Shown in pieces: positions 1-8,782 of a DNA stretch of 37,540 bases (its first letter is position 1; each line of letters starts with the position of its first letter). The DNA is taken from the NCBI GenBank assembly GCA_947646915.1, contig CANSII010000015.1:1-37540 (forward strand). The letters run 5' to 3'. The position numbers and the translations under genes were made by a program. Source of the stretch: an uncultured Clostridium sp. (lineage in GTDB: Bacteria > Bacillota > Clostridia > TANB77 > CAG-508). The notes under the pieces are model-generated. The model saw nothing but the letters and a program-made list of their open reading frames with translations, made no database searches and was not told the DNA's origin.

Positions 1-64
1 CTCCGTTCATCGTCATCTAAAAAATTCTTCGAATTTTTCATCTGCCAAATCTTTTATTTTATTA

Positions 65-1540
65 TTATTTTTTTATCTTTTCTATAATATCTCTTACAAT
101 AATTCTTTCATCAAATGGATATTTCTCACCATTAATTTCTTGATATGGTTCATGACCTTTTCCAGCTAGAATAATTATATCCTTTTTGTTAGCCATTTTA
201 ATTGCATGTTTAATAGCTTCAACTCTATCAACAACAACTTCATATTTTCCCTTTGTCTTTTTTATACCATTTTCTATTTGCTCAACTATGACTTTTGGAT
301 CTTCTGTTCTTGGGTTGTCTGATGTTATTATTGTATAATCTGCTATTCTCCCTGATATCTCTCCCATTATTGGTCTTTTGCCAGAGTCCCTATCTCCTCC
401 ACATCCAAATACAGAAATTACTCTACCTCTTGTGTAACTTTTAGTTGCTTGTAATATATTTTGTAAACTTTCTGGTGAATGTGCATAATCTATCATTATT
501 GTTAGCTCTTTTTTATTATCAACTAATTCTGATCTACCAGGAACTCTTACTGTTTGTAAAGCTTCTTTTATAGTCTCTGCATTTATTCCAAACTTTTGAG
601 CAACACAAATTGCTGCAAGTGAATTATAAACACTAAATCTTCCTGGAATTTCTGTTTTTACTCTTTCATTTTTATCAGTTATTTTTACTTTGAAGTCTAC
701 ATATGAGTTTGTAATTGTTATATCTTTTGCTAAAACATTTGCAAAATTATCAATTGCATATGTCACTATATTACTTTCAGGGAATAAATTTGGTATTTTT
801 GCTCCATATAAATCATCTACATTTACTATTCCTGTTTTGCTCATTTCAAATAATTTTAATTTTGAATTAAAATAATCTTTCATATCAGGATGTTCTTTTT
901 CACTTATATGATCTTCAGAGAAATTTGTAAATAATACAATATCAAAATTGCATTTATCAACTCTATGAAGTTTTAAACTTTGTGATGAAACTTCCATTAC
1001 AACAACTTCTACACCTTCATCTGCCATTCTTTTAAAAATTTGTTGTAATTCTAAACTCTCTGGTGTTGTTCTATCACTATCTTTTATTTTCTTTCCATTT
1101 ATGTATGTTGCTATAGTTCCTATTAATCCTACTTTTTTTCCTGATTTTTCTAATATTTCTTTTATCATAAATGTTGTAGTTGTTTTTCCTTTTGTTCCTG
1201 TTACACCAATCAATTTAAACTTTTCTGATGGATTTCCATAAAAGTTAGCTGAACAAATTGCTAATGCCTCTCTTGTATCTTTAACCATTAATATTGTTAC
1301 ATCTTCTGTTATATTTATCTTTTTTACATCATATCCTTCTTGTACTATAATTACTGTTGCTCCATTTTCAATAGCATTTTCTATATATTCGTGTCCATCT
1401 ACTGTAAATCCCTTTATCGCTACAAATATGTATCCTTCTTTTACTTCTTTAGAATTTTTTTCAATTCCTTTTATTTCTATATCTAAGTTTCCTTTCGCTT
1501 TTATTCCTTCAATTCCTAATAATATTTCTTTTAATTTCAT
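65..1540 (-). CDS. murE: UDP-N-acetylmuramoyl-L-alanyl-D-glutamate--2,6-diaminopimelate ligase (MurE)
   Basis: Cytoplasmic ATP-dependent ligase that adds meso-diaminopimelate to UDP-MurNAc-L-Ala-D-Glu in peptidoglycan synthesis. The Mur ligase P-loop GTKGKTTTT lies near residue 115. The DNPRTEDP motif near residue 408 is the signature that selects meso-DAP over lysine, so the wall is probably DAP-type. The length of 491 aa is normal for MurE. An in-frame ATG three codons upstream (ending at 1549) directly abuts the GAAGGG ribosome binding site, so I chose the second ATG at 1538-1540, which has about 8 nt of spacing. In most Firmicutes murE directly follows the PBP gene of the dcw cluster. Here about 25 kb of surface-protein genes lies between them. 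No clear sigma-A promoter was found in the 400 bp upstream. Confidence 0.97.
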   Translation of the reverse strand: MKLKEILLGIEGIKAKGNLDIEIKGIEKNSKEVKEGYIFVAIKGFTVDGHEYIENAIENGATVIIVQEGYDVKKINITEDVTILMVKDTREALAICSANFYGNPSEKFKLIGVTGTKGKTTTTFMIKEILEKSGKKVGLIGTIATYINGKKIKDSDRTTPESLELQQIFKRMADEGVEVVVMEVSSQSLKLHRVDKCNFDIVLFTNFSEDHISEKEHPDMKDYFNSKLKLFEMSKTGIVNVDDLYGAKIPNLFPESNIVTYAIDNFANVLAKDITITNSYVDFKVKITDKNERVKTEIPGRFSVYNSLAAICVAQKFGINAETIKEALQTVRVPGRSELVDNKKELTIMIDYAHSPESLQNILQATKSYTRGRVISVFGCGGDRDSGKRPIMGEISGRIADYTIITSDNPRTEDPKVIVEQIENGIKKTKGKYEVVVDRVEAIKHAIKMANKKDIIILAGKGHEPYQEINGEKYPFDERIIVRDIIEKIKK

Positions 1541-1954
1541 TTGGATCATCCCTTCAATTTATTATAATTTATAATCAAATTATTGTTTATAAATTCTGTT
1601 ACATTATATAACTAATTTCTCTTTTTGTATAGTTTTTTTTGAATTTTTATTTTAAATGCTTACAAGAAAATAATTTTTTTTATTTAATGAAATTGGTGAT
1701 ATATAAATAGTTATGCAGTATTGTATATACTGCTGGATATTTAGAAATTCTTCATTTATTACATCCTTCTTTATTATATTTTATTATCTGATTAGAAATT
1801 TATTCATTCTATGCTTAATAAAGAAGCATTATTGATATTTTATGACCTTTTAGATTACTCACATGCTACATTTTTATTTGCATACGAAAAAGAACCCAAA
1901 TTATTAAACAAATACATTTAATAATTCAGGTTCAATTAAATTTAATATTTTATA
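1541..1954. other. Intergenic region between murE and the cohesin anchor gene
   Basis: No credible gene is visible in these 414 bases. It holds a hairpin at about 1713-1733 (GCAGTAT/ATACTGC arms), a terminator-like hairpin at 1892-1933, and near 1687 a short motif resembling TGAAATTGCTGATATAT that recurs near 10227, 19867 and 26454 downstream of other genes of this locus. The sequence is otherwise AT-rich and featureless. Confidence 0.6.
1892..1933 (-). terminator. Rho-independent terminator after the cohesin anchor gene
   Basis: Read on the minus strand, GAACCTGAATTATTAAA pairs with TTTAATAATTTGGGTTC and is followed by a TTTTT run. It lies about 20 bp after the stop codon of the 1955-2659 gene, so it probably ends that transcript before murE. 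Confidence 0.75.
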
Positions 1955-2659
1955 TTATTTAGTTTTATTTTTATTAATTTTTATATACAAAACAATTCCA
2001 ATTACAGCAACGACAATTATAGAAATTATAATAATAGAACTACTACTATTTCCTGCCTTAGGCAATGTTCCACCTACAATAGTATTATTATCCTTTATTG
2101 AATTTTTAATAGAATTTTGAAGAGTATTATTTAATTGAGTATTGTTTTCATCAGGATTTGGAGTTAAATCTAATACATCTCCTATAGTAAAACTTTTACT
2201 AACAGTATTAATATTTGCTGGCATAGATCCATCTGCAACACTAACATCCTTTAATGAAACTACAGTATTATTTTTATTTGTATCATTAACTTTAAATGTA
2301 ATTTTTAATATAACTTCATCACTTTTTGCTAAACCATTTTTATCTATTACTATTTTTCCATTTGCTTTATTATAAGAAACACCTTCAATTGGTGTAGCCC
2401 AACCATTTTGACCTTCCATTTTTACTAAAGTTAAACAATCTTTATCATAATCTAAAGTAGCTACTAAAGAAACAACTCCTCTTTCTGATTGTATATTAGA
2501 TAATTTTACATCTATAGTAAATTCATCATTTTTATCTAATTGTGTTTTTTGTGATTGCATTTCTATATTGCAACTTAGTGCTGCATATACATTTCCCATA
2601 AAACAAGCTATTATTACTAAAGCCATTAACACCAAACTTAATTTTCCTATCTTTTTCAT
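1955..2659 (-). CDS. Sortase-type cell-wall anchored cohesin-domain protein
   Basis: Exported 234-residue protein. Residues 1-26 form a signal peptide (charged MKKIGK, hydrophobic core, A-x-A cleavage region). Residues 27 to about 160 resemble a type I-like cohesin: the early strand with FTIDVKLSNIQ, the LVATLDYDKDCL strand, the GWATP turn, a GKIVID strand and the VILKITFKV strand. An Asn/Thr-rich linker follows, then LPKAG at 199-203, a membrane helix at about 208-226 and a KINKNKTK tail. This is the standard arrangement for a sortase substrate, with Ala in place of Thr. There is no dockerin, so it is the natural candidate for the terminal surface anchor that captures dockerin proteins encoded upstream. 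The RBS is AAGGAGG close to the ATG. The sortase itself is outside the window. The cohesin assignment rests on pattern similarity to the cohesin parts of neighbouring proteins. Confidence 0.82.
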   Translation of the reverse strand: MKKIGKLSLVLMALVIIACFMGNVYAALSCNIEMQSQKTQLDKNDEFTIDVKLSNIQSERGVVSLVATLDYDKDCLTLVKMEGQNGWATPIEGVSYNKANGKIVIDKNGLAKSDEVILKITFKVNDTNKNNTVVSLKDVSVADGSMPANINTVSKSFTIGDVLDLTPNPDENNTQLNNTLQNSIKNSIKDNNTIVGGTLPKAGNSSSSIIIISIIVVAVIGIVLYIKINKNKTK

Positions 2660-2699
2660 ATTTCCTCCTTATTATATCTAATATTTCTTAACATTTTGT

Positions 2700-3193
2700 C
2701 TATATATTTAATAAGCCAATTAATACTAATTTAATTTTTGCTAGGTCATTAATAGTAATATATCTCTGTCAATATCTCCTGTTACTACAAAATATTTTTG
2801 AACATTAGCACCTATTTTTAGCATCATTTCTGTTGAGATAATATTATTTTCTTCTAAAGTATTTCCATTTTTATCTTTAATTATTACTTCTAATTCAGTT
2901 TCTATTGTTTGTTTAAATCCTTTACTGTTTTTTTTGATTCTATTCTTAAAATATATTCTTCTTCAATTTTATATTTTTTATAAGTATTATTGTCTTTTAT
3001 TTTTGAGTTATCAGGTTCTCCTAGTACATTTGGTTTATTATTTTATCTTCATATAAATTGAACATTTTGGCAGTAATAAAGCTTAATGTTCATGCAACTT
3101 ATGTTTTATTTCCTAATTTGATATTAATAAAAATAATGTTATTACTAGAAGACAAATGATTTTTTAAAAAATTTTTTACATTTTTTTAATCAT
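2700..3193 (-). pseudogene. Decayed X-module/dockerin gene
   Basis: Minus-strand remains of a secreted dockerin gene. The start ATG (3191-3193) has a good AAGGAGG site, but a stop follows after five codons (MIKKM) and a hydrophobic leader (LLVITLFLLIS) is still recognisable. Downstream, a frame reading KKYKIEEEYILRIESKKTVK shifts into FKQTIETELEVIIKDKNGN and then VVTGDIDRD. This matches the module before the dockerin in the intact 3508, 18669 and 20042 genes. A second frameshift and an internal deletion fuse the first calcium loop to the last helix (INDLAKIKLVLIGLLNI, stop at 2700-2702). Only about one dockerin repeat survives and no cohesin remains. It lies just downstream of the intact 3508-7299 gene, so it is probably an old paralogue. 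Confidence 0.85.
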
Positions 3194-3227
3194 ATTAAAA
3201 ATTCCTCCTTTATAGCAATCTATATAT

Positions 3228-3256
3228 ATTGTAACATAAAATCACTTTTGTGTAAA
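3228..3256 (-). promoter_or_regulatory. Sigma-A promoter of the decayed dockerin gene
   Basis: Minus-strand TTTACA (3251-3256), 17-bp spacer, TACAAT (3228-3233), about 35 bp before the pseudogene ATG. The promoter and RBS look intact although the reading frame is dead. Confidence 0.6.
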
Positions 3257-3467
3257 CATTTTCCACAAAATTTATCAAAATATAGTTACTAGTTAATAGT
3301 TTTACCATACTTATTTTTTATAAAATTATTGATATATCAATATTGATAGAACTTTGAATACGACCATTATAGAATTAAAAATTTATATATTTTTACAATT
3401 GTAATAGAATCAGTTTAAAAATTATTATCTAATAATACATTATAATAATTAATAGCATAATTCACAA

Positions 3468-3497
3468 GAGGATGTACTTTAAAAATAGTACACCCTC
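3468..3497 (-). terminator. Hairpin after the transglutaminase-like/cohesin/dockerin gene
   Basis: Inverted repeat GAGG-TGTACT / AGTACA-CCTC ending about 11 bp after the stop codon at 3508. The T-tract on the minus strand is weak, so termination is likely but not certain. Between here and 3256 nothing but AT-rich sequence was seen. Confidence 0.5.
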
Positions 3498-3507
3498 AAT
3501 ACATTAA

Positions 3508-6500
3508 TTATTCAATTGTTAATAAATTAATTAATACTAATTTGATTTGTGCTGCATCATTTATTGTAATTTTACCATCACCATCAATATCAGCTGCTTC
3601 TATAGCAAGACCTTCTAAAGTTTTAATTTCTATAATATGTAATTTAATTTGTGCAAGGTCGTTTGCTGTAACCTTAGAGTCACCATCTGTATCTCCTGTT
3701 ACTACTATAGAAAAATGTAAAGATCCAACATCTAATGTCATTCCTGTTGCAAGTATATCATCTTCTCCTAATACTTCTCCATCTTTGTTTTTAAACACCA
3801 TATCTTGTTCAGTTTCAACATTTTGTTTAAATACATTCACTGTTGTGTTTGGTGCTATTCTTGAAATAAATTCATCAGTTATTTTATATTTATCTGATGT
3901 TATTCCTTCTGCTTTTTGTTTGATTTCTATATTAACTGGTAATTGTGCATCATTTGAATCTATTACACCGTCTCCTCCACTTGCTGTAATTCCTTTTATT
4001 TTAATTACTGTATTTTGGGCAGTTTCTATTGAGTCTTTAACCTTGAATTTTAATGTAAATACTTCTCCACCTTCTGTTACCATCTTGTCATTATCAGTAA
4101 TAAATTTAAAGTTTGCTTCATTAAATGCGTCTAAATCCCATCCATTTTTTCCTGTAGCAAATTTATTGTCTTCTGTTTTTACAATATCTAAAATATTTGA
4201 ATCATATTCTAATTGTGCTGTTAAAGAAAGTAATCCTTTATTAATATTTTCAAAATTATTAATATTAACACTTACTTCAAATTCTTTTCCTGGGTTTATT
4301 TCTCCTTCTGTTATTTTTGTTATTGTTGTATCAAAACTTGCTCCAACTACTGTTACTTCGCAAGCAGTACTTGTTGCTTCAACAGTTTGTGTTTCAACAG
4401 TTGTTGCAACTTTTAAAGTATATTGTCCATTATCATTTTCTGTTACATTTTCTATTCTTAATGTTTTATTTGTTTGTCCATTCAATGCTTCACCATTTTT
4501 ATACCATTGATAATTATTTATACCTTCAGATTTTACTGTTGGTTCTATAATTAAAGTATTATTTTTTATAACCTTATGTGTTTCAGGCATTGTAATTTGT
4601 GCTGGTATAGCTGTTGGTATAACAACTGTTTCTTCTCTTTCTACTTCTCTTGCTACTACTGTTTTTGCCACAAAATTAGCTTCAACTATATTATTTTGAT
4701 TTGTTACATCTTCATAATTTACTACTAATTGCATATTATCTTTATTTGTTACTTCTTTTAATACTCCACCTACTGTTAGAGATTCAATTTCATATCCTTC
4801 ATTTGGTACTATATCAAGTGTTACTGATTGACCTTCTGCAAGTGTTACAATATTTCCTTCTTCTCTATTTGCACCATTAATTTGGCCATTTTTTGAAGCT
4901 GATACTATTACTGATTTATTTGTACTTTGTGTTCCATCATTTTCAACAACTGCAACAGCGAATGGGCTAAATGAATCACAAGTTACAATCAATCCATATT
5001 GTGTAACAACACAAGGAATTTCCTCAACACCTGTTACTTCTCCTGCTTCATTTCTCTTAAAGTGATATGCTTTAAATGTAACTCCTGCATCTTCTGGTCC
5101 ATATCCTTCTGGAAATCCTAATGATAATCTTAATCTATGTCCTGTTTTTACAACATATTTTTTACATACATTTAATGAAATATTATAAGTTTCACTTTTT
5201 ACTATTTGTTGTTCACCTAGTTCATTTTCCATTAAATCATTCATTGCATTAGTTTCTGCTGTTGTTGTTTTAGTTGTTACAAGTGCAATTCTACTTTTTA
5301 ACTCATCAGCCACTGGTTTTCCATCACTTGTTTGCCATCCATTCATTGAAAGATCTTGATTTTCAATAAGTGATGGTCGTGCATATACTTCCCAATTCTT
5401 TGCTTTATTCATCCTAAATGAACATGCTATTTGATTTAAAGCACCAAAAGTTATTTCTAATGGTTCTTTTCCACTATTTTTACCAACTAATCCTGTAACA
5501 TATATTCTGTATGACGCATCATCATCTGCAAACATTTGACTAAATTTAATATCAAATGTAATTTTATTTTTACCATTAAAGGCAAAATTTGTTATTTTAG
5601 TCTCTTCTGCACCTGTTGGACCTGTTGATTCTATTCTATATCCAGCTTCTGTTGCTCCTTCAGCAAAAACTAAATCATCAGTATATGTAACCTCTGCTTT
5701 ATATGTAGATCCTACTGCAATAGTTTGTGTTGCTGGTGGTGTTTGTGTTTTAATATATGGCTTACCTTTATATGTTCCACTTGGGTTATATAATTTTTCT
5801 GATTTTGCAACAAAGTCTGATTCATTACCTTGATATGCTAAATATTTAGGGTCATTTTGATAATCTCCTGGTGCCAAAGTAGTTACTGCAAATTCAACAT
5901 ATTCTGAATTTGGTACACTCATATAAATATGATCATCATAATCTTTAAATCCACCTGCATATACATCTGGTAATAAATATGCCCAAGGGCTTACTTGCCA
6001 TTCGTCATCTCCTGGTTTATAATAATATGATTTTGTTAATATATATTTTCCTTCTTTTGAAGCTTCTTGATAACCTTTTCCATTATAGCTTATATAAAAA
6101 TCTCCTGCTTTATATTCTTCTGTTTGTGTTCCATCTTGTTTATATTTTACTAATAATCCATTTATATTTACTGTTGCACTAACTCCATAATCTTCACTAT
6201 ATAATTCTGGATATTTGAATACATAATTACCTGCTGCTTCTACTGTTTCAACAGGAGTATGCTCTTTATTCATAGTTTCTGTTCCAACTAAACAGTATCT
6301 TGTATTTTCAAATCCTTCTTGTATATCTTCTCCTGGTTCCATTTCTTCAGCTGCTTCATCACCAACATGTACACGTAAGAATGGATCATCTAATGTAATA
6401 TCTACAGCATACCAAACTTTTTCTGTTGATCTAGCTCTAGCATTTACTTCTTTTTCCATTTCTACATATGTCCACATATGAGGAACTGCTGCTGAATCTT

Positions 6501-7299
6501 CGTATTTATGAACTCCTTGTACAAGAATACAGTTAATTCCTACTTTATCTAAAACTGTTTTGAATGCTCTTGCATATCCTTCACAAACTGCTTGTCTTTT
6601 TACAAGTGCACCATAAGGTGTTCCTATATAACTTTCATTTCCTGGTGTACAATCACTTTCTACTCTATAAGATGTATTATTTATTATTTCATTATGTACA
6701 TATTTAATTTTTTCTGCTTGAAGGTTTTTTCCTTCTTCTTGTTTTAAAGCATTTGCTCCTTCTGCTATTTCATTTACTCTATTATTAAATTCTTCAATTG
6801 CTGTCTCAACTTCTGATTGATTTGTAAATCCTTCTATGTAATAATCTTTGTATCTACCTGAACCAATATACGCATGATACATACCTTCTTTATCTTGTGT
6901 TATTCTAAGTGATAAACATTGAAAATTCACATAGAATACTTCTGGATGATCTGCATAAAATGCGTATCTTGCTGCATTCATATCTGATGTTATTTTTGCA
7001 TTTCCTTTTGAATAGCTTTCAAGTTGTTCTTGTGTAAAATATTTATTGTCCTTTGCTATGTCATAATCTTGTGTCCCTGTTTTTAATATTCCTTGAATAT
7101 ACATTTCATATATTCCATTATATATTTTTTTACCTTCTTCTGTAAGCTGTGCATAATGATATTTTGTTTCATTTAAATTTTGTGTTGTTGTATTTTCAGT
7201 GTCTATTGCATATACAGAATTGTTAATTTGAATAAAACTAAATTGTGCTGTAAAAATTACAACTAATAAAATAATTATTATTAACTTTTTTAGTTTCAT
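3508..7299 (-). CDS. Secreted transglutaminase-like, Ig-like, cohesin and dockerin protein
   Basis: Exported 1263-residue multidomain protein. Residues 1-31 form a signal peptide. A transglutaminase-like (papain-fold) domain spans about 190-310, with candidate triad Cys239 (QAVCEGYARAF), His274 (VPHMWTYVE) and Asp300 (WYAVDITLDD). Such domains act as cysteine peptidases or protein cross-linkers. A long beta-rich region follows, then an Ig-like domain (about 906-988, YQWYKNG and DNGQYTLKV), a cohesin (about 989-1133, GLLSLTAQLEYDSNIL, FTLKFKVKD), an X-like module (about 1134-1200) and a C-terminal dockerin (1201-1263) with two calcium loops, DTDGDSKVTANDLAQ and DIDGDGKITINDAAQ. Carrying both a cohesin and a dockerin, it could link to itself or bridge partners. 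The RBS is AGAGAGG. The domain calls are from motif reading; the substrate is unknown. Confidence 0.88.
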   Translation of the reverse strand: MKLKKLIIIILLVVIFTAQFSFIQINNSVYAIDTENTTTQNLNETKYHYAQLTEEGKKIYNGIYEMYIQGILKTGTQDYDIAKDNKYFTQEQLESYSKGNAKITSDMNAARYAFYADHPEVFYVNFQCLSLRITQDKEGMYHAYIGSGRYKDYYIEGFTNQSEVETAIEEFNNRVNEIAEGANALKQEEGKNLQAEKIKYVHNEIINNTSYRVESDCTPGNESYIGTPYGALVKRQAVCEGYARAFKTVLDKVGINCILVQGVHKYEDSAAVPHMWTYVEMEKEVNARARSTEKVWYAVDITLDDPFLRVHVGDEAAEEMEPGEDIQEGFENTRYCLVGTETMNKEHTPVETVEAAGNYVFKYPELYSEDYGVSATVNINGLLVKYKQDGTQTEEYKAGDFYISYNGKGYQEASKEGKYILTKSYYYKPGDDEWQVSPWAYLLPDVYAGGFKDYDDHIYMSVPNSEYVEFAVTTLAPGDYQNDPKYLAYQGNESDFVAKSEKLYNPSGTYKGKPYIKTQTPPATQTIAVGSTYKAEVTYTDDLVFAEGATEAGYRIESTGPTGAEETKITNFAFNGKNKITFDIKFSQMFADDDASYRIYVTGLVGKNSGKEPLEITFGALNQIACSFRMNKAKNWEVYARPSLIENQDLSMNGWQTSDGKPVADELKSRIALVTTKTTTAETNAMNDLMENELGEQQIVKSETYNISLNVCKKYVVKTGHRLRLSLGFPEGYGPEDAGVTFKAYHFKRNEAGEVTGVEEIPCVVTQYGLIVTCDSFSPFAVAVVENDGTQSTNKSVIVSASKNGQINGANREEGNIVTLAEGQSVTLDIVPNEGYEIESLTVGGVLKEVTNKDNMQLVVNYEDVTNQNNIVEANFVAKTVVAREVEREETVVIPTAIPAQITMPETHKVIKNNTLIIEPTVKSEGINNYQWYKNGEALNGQTNKTLRIENVTENDNGQYTLKVATTVETQTVEATSTACEVTVVGASFDTTITKITEGEINPGKEFEVSVNINNFENINKGLLSLTAQLEYDSNILDIVKTEDNKFATGKNGWDLDAFNEANFKFITDNDKMVTEGGEVFTLKFKVKDSIETAQNTVIKIKGITASGGDGVIDSNDAQLPVNIEIKQKAEGITSDKYKITDEFISRIAPNTTVNVFKQNVETEQDMVFKNKDGEVLGEDDILATGMTLDVGSLHFSIVVTGDTDGDSKVTANDLAQIKLHIIEIKTLEGLAIEAADIDGDGKITINDAAQIKLVLINLLTIE

Positions 7300-7656
7300 A
7301 AATAAAATTCCTCTCTTTCTTATTCTTATTTTTTATTTTAGCAGTACTGTACATAACAACTTAATTATACCATGAAAATTTTGCCAAATCAAGGATTTTT
7401 TAATATTTAAATAATATTTTTTCTAATTTAATTTTTGCATTATTTAATGAAAAGTATTATAAATACACTAATGCAAAAAGTGTAATAATTTAAAAAATGT
7501 GGAGGAAAATAAATAAGAATTGCAATATTCTATAAAAGTAAAAACATTTTTCAATATTTTGGACATACAAAATAATTAAAAATATATGTAAAATGACAAG
7601 AATAAAAAATGTTATGATATAATACAATACAAATAAAGTTAAAGGAGGAAACAATT
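7300..7656. promoter_or_regulatory. Divergent intergenic region between surface gene and redox island
   Basis: No gene is visible. The region contains the minus-strand promoter at 7364-7392, a plus-strand TATAAT at 7618-7623 with a weak -35 (TGACAA, 7594-7599, 18-bp spacer), and between them an inverted repeat TTTTTGCATTA / TAATGCAAAAA (7432-7442 and 7469-7479) that could be a hairpin or a regulator site. The AAAGGAGG site at 7641-7648 serves the TTG start at 7657. Confidence 0.55.
7364..7392 (-). promoter_or_regulatory. Sigma-A promoter of the 3508-7299 gene
   Basis: Minus-strand TTGATT (7387-7392), 17-bp spacer, TATAAT (7364-7369), about 65 bp before the start codon. It is divergent from the promoter of the FTR/thioredoxin pair. 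Confidence 0.65.
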
Positions 7657-7857
7657 TTGGCAGTAAAATTAAATTCTAATAAAAAAATTGTAGAAACAAT
7701 AAAAGAAGGACTGAAAAAAACAGGAGGTTATTGTCCCTGCAGAACTGAAAAAACAGATGATACAAAATGTATGTGCAAAGAATTTAAAGAGCAAATTAAA
7801 GATCCTAATTTTGAAGGATATTGTCATTGTATGCTTTATTATAAAGCTATTGATTAA
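7657..7857 (+). CDS. Small ferredoxin-thioredoxin reductase catalytic-chain-like protein
   Basis: A 66-residue protein with six cysteines in three C-x-C pairs: C26-P-C28, C38-M-C40 and C56-H-C58, in the order CPCR...CMCKEF...CHC. This is the signature of the FTR catalytic (beta) chain, where four Cys bind a [4Fe-4S] cluster and two form the redox disulfide that reduces thioredoxin. The spacings differ from the plant/cyanobacterial enzyme: the first two pairs are closer and the last is further away, and no variable (alpha) chain is nearby. It starts with TTG, chosen because AAAGGAGG lies 8 nt upstream and no ATG fits. The thioredoxin gene begins 14 bp later, so the two are probably co-transcribed and act together. 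Confidence 0.82.
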   Translation: MAVKLNSNKKIVETIKEGLKKTGGYCPCRTEKTDDTKCMCKEFKEQIKDPNFEGYCHCMLYYKAID

Positions 7858-7871
7858 AGGAGGAAAATTAA

Positions 7872-8192
7872 ATGAGTGAAACAAATCTAAATTCAAGTAA
7901 TTTTAATAACGAAATAACTAATACTGATAAGTTAGTTATAATTGACTTTTTTGCAACTTGGTGTGGACCATGTAAAATGTTATCTCCAATTATCTCGGAA
8001 ATAGCAAATGAGTATTCAAATAGTGTTAAAGTTTGCAAAGTAAATATAGATGAAAATCAAGATTTAGCAATAAAATATAATATAATGAGTGTACCAACTC
8101 TTATATTTTTAAAAAATGGAGAGATTATTAAAAGTAGCATTGGTTTTTGTCCAAAATCCGAATTAGAGAATATAATAAATAACTTATTATAA
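7872..8192 (+). CDS. trxA: Thioredoxin
   Basis: Cytoplasmic dithiol-disulfide oxidoreductase of 106 residues. The active site is W30-C31-G-P-C34 and the conserved cis-proline lies in MSVPTLIFLKNG. Length and fold pattern are typical of thioredoxins. It follows the FTR-like gene by 14 bp with its own AAAGGAGG site, which suggests that the iron-sulfur protein is its electron donor. No NADPH thioredoxin reductase gene is visible in the window. The product is confidently a thioredoxin; which paralogue it is cannot be decided here. Confidence 0.95.
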   Translation: MSETNLNSSNFNNEITNTDKLVIIDFFATWCGPCKMLSPIISEIANEYSNSVKVCKVNIDENQDLAIKYNIMSVPTLIFLKNGEIIKSSIGFCPKSELENIINNLL

Positions 8193-8204
8193 ATATTATA
8201 TAAA

Positions 8205-8233
8205 TTCACAATATTCTATATTTTGAATATAAT
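8205..8233 (+). promoter_or_regulatory. Sigma-A promoter of the superoxide dismutase gene
   Basis: TTCACA (8205-8210), 17-bp spacer, TATAAT (8228-8233), about 19 bp before the start codon. It suggests that sodC can be transcribed apart from the FTR/thioredoxin pair. Confidence 0.5.
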
Positions 8234-8251
8234 ATTGTTAGAGGTGTTTTT

Positions 8252-8707
8252 ATGTTTACAAACATTTTTAACATTGCTAAAGCAGATATAAAAGGTGGAA
8301 AAAAATATCCAAATATAAATGGAAGTATCACATTTAAAGAAACAAAGACAGGAGTTATAGTTACTGCTAAAATTAATGGTTTACCACAATCAAAAAATAG
8401 TTGTACAGGTCGTTTCTTTGGCTTTCATATTCATGAAGGTAATTCTTGTAGTGGTAATGCAAATGATGAATTTGCTAATGCAAAATCACATTTAAATACA
8501 ACAAATTGCCCTCATCCTTTCCATATTGGAGATTTGCCACCTTTAATTGAAAATAATGGTTATGCTTATATGAGTGTATTAATTAATAAATTTAAAATAA
8601 AAGATATTTTAGGCAAAGTCGTTATTATACATGATATGCCTGATGATTTTACTTCTCAACCAAGTGGAAATTCTGGAACAAAAATTGCCTGTGGTAAAAT
8701 TAAATAA
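8252..8707 (+). CDS. sodC: Cu/Zn superoxide dismutase family protein
   Basis: A 151-residue protein with the full Cu/Zn-SOD ligand set visible: His59 and His61 (GFHIHE), bridging His80 (KSHLN), His88, His91 and Asp94 (HPFHIGDLP) and His127 (VVIIHDMPDDF). Cys66 and Cys147 sit where the family's structural disulfide is expected. The stretch between the zinc histidines is shorter than in the animal enzyme, as in many bacterial forms. No signal peptide is visible, so it may be cytosolic, unlike typical bacterial SodC. The activity predicted from the family is dismutation of superoxide to oxygen and hydrogen peroxide. It lies 60 bp after thioredoxin in the same direction, giving a small oxidative-stress group. 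A GAGGTG RBS precedes the ATG. Confidence 0.88.
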   Translation: MFTNIFNIAKADIKGGKKYPNINGSITFKETKTGVIVTAKINGLPQSKNSCTGRFFGFHIHEGNSCSGNANDEFANAKSHLNTTNCPHPFHIGDLPPLIENNGYAYMSVLINKFKIKDILGKVVIIHDMPDDFTSQPSGNSGTKIACGKIK

Positions 8708-8728
8708 TAGTTTTTAATGAACAAATAT

Positions 8729-8774
8729 GGAGCATGTGAATGATCTAAAAAGTCATAAAATCTAATCATACTCC
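8729..8774. terminator. Convergent terminator between sodC and the Nudix gene
   Basis: Interrupted inverted repeat GGAG...ATGAT / ATCAT...CTCC followed by a T-rich run on the plus strand, placed between two convergent genes. Confidence 0.5.
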
Positions 8775-8782
8775 TTTTGTTT

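Noticed and set aside
1541..1549. murE start three codons upstream (MIQMK)
   Set aside because: The GAAGGG ribosome site directly abuts this ATG; the next ATG has proper spacing.
3542..4510. Long plus-strand open frame opposite the cohesin/dockerin end of the 3508-7299 gene
   Set aside because: It is the antisense of conserved cohesin and dockerin coding sequence, is Ser/Ile/Val-rich without motifs, and has no ribosome site. The same applies to the plus-strand frames at 16178, 11057, 18661, 21530 and 21678.
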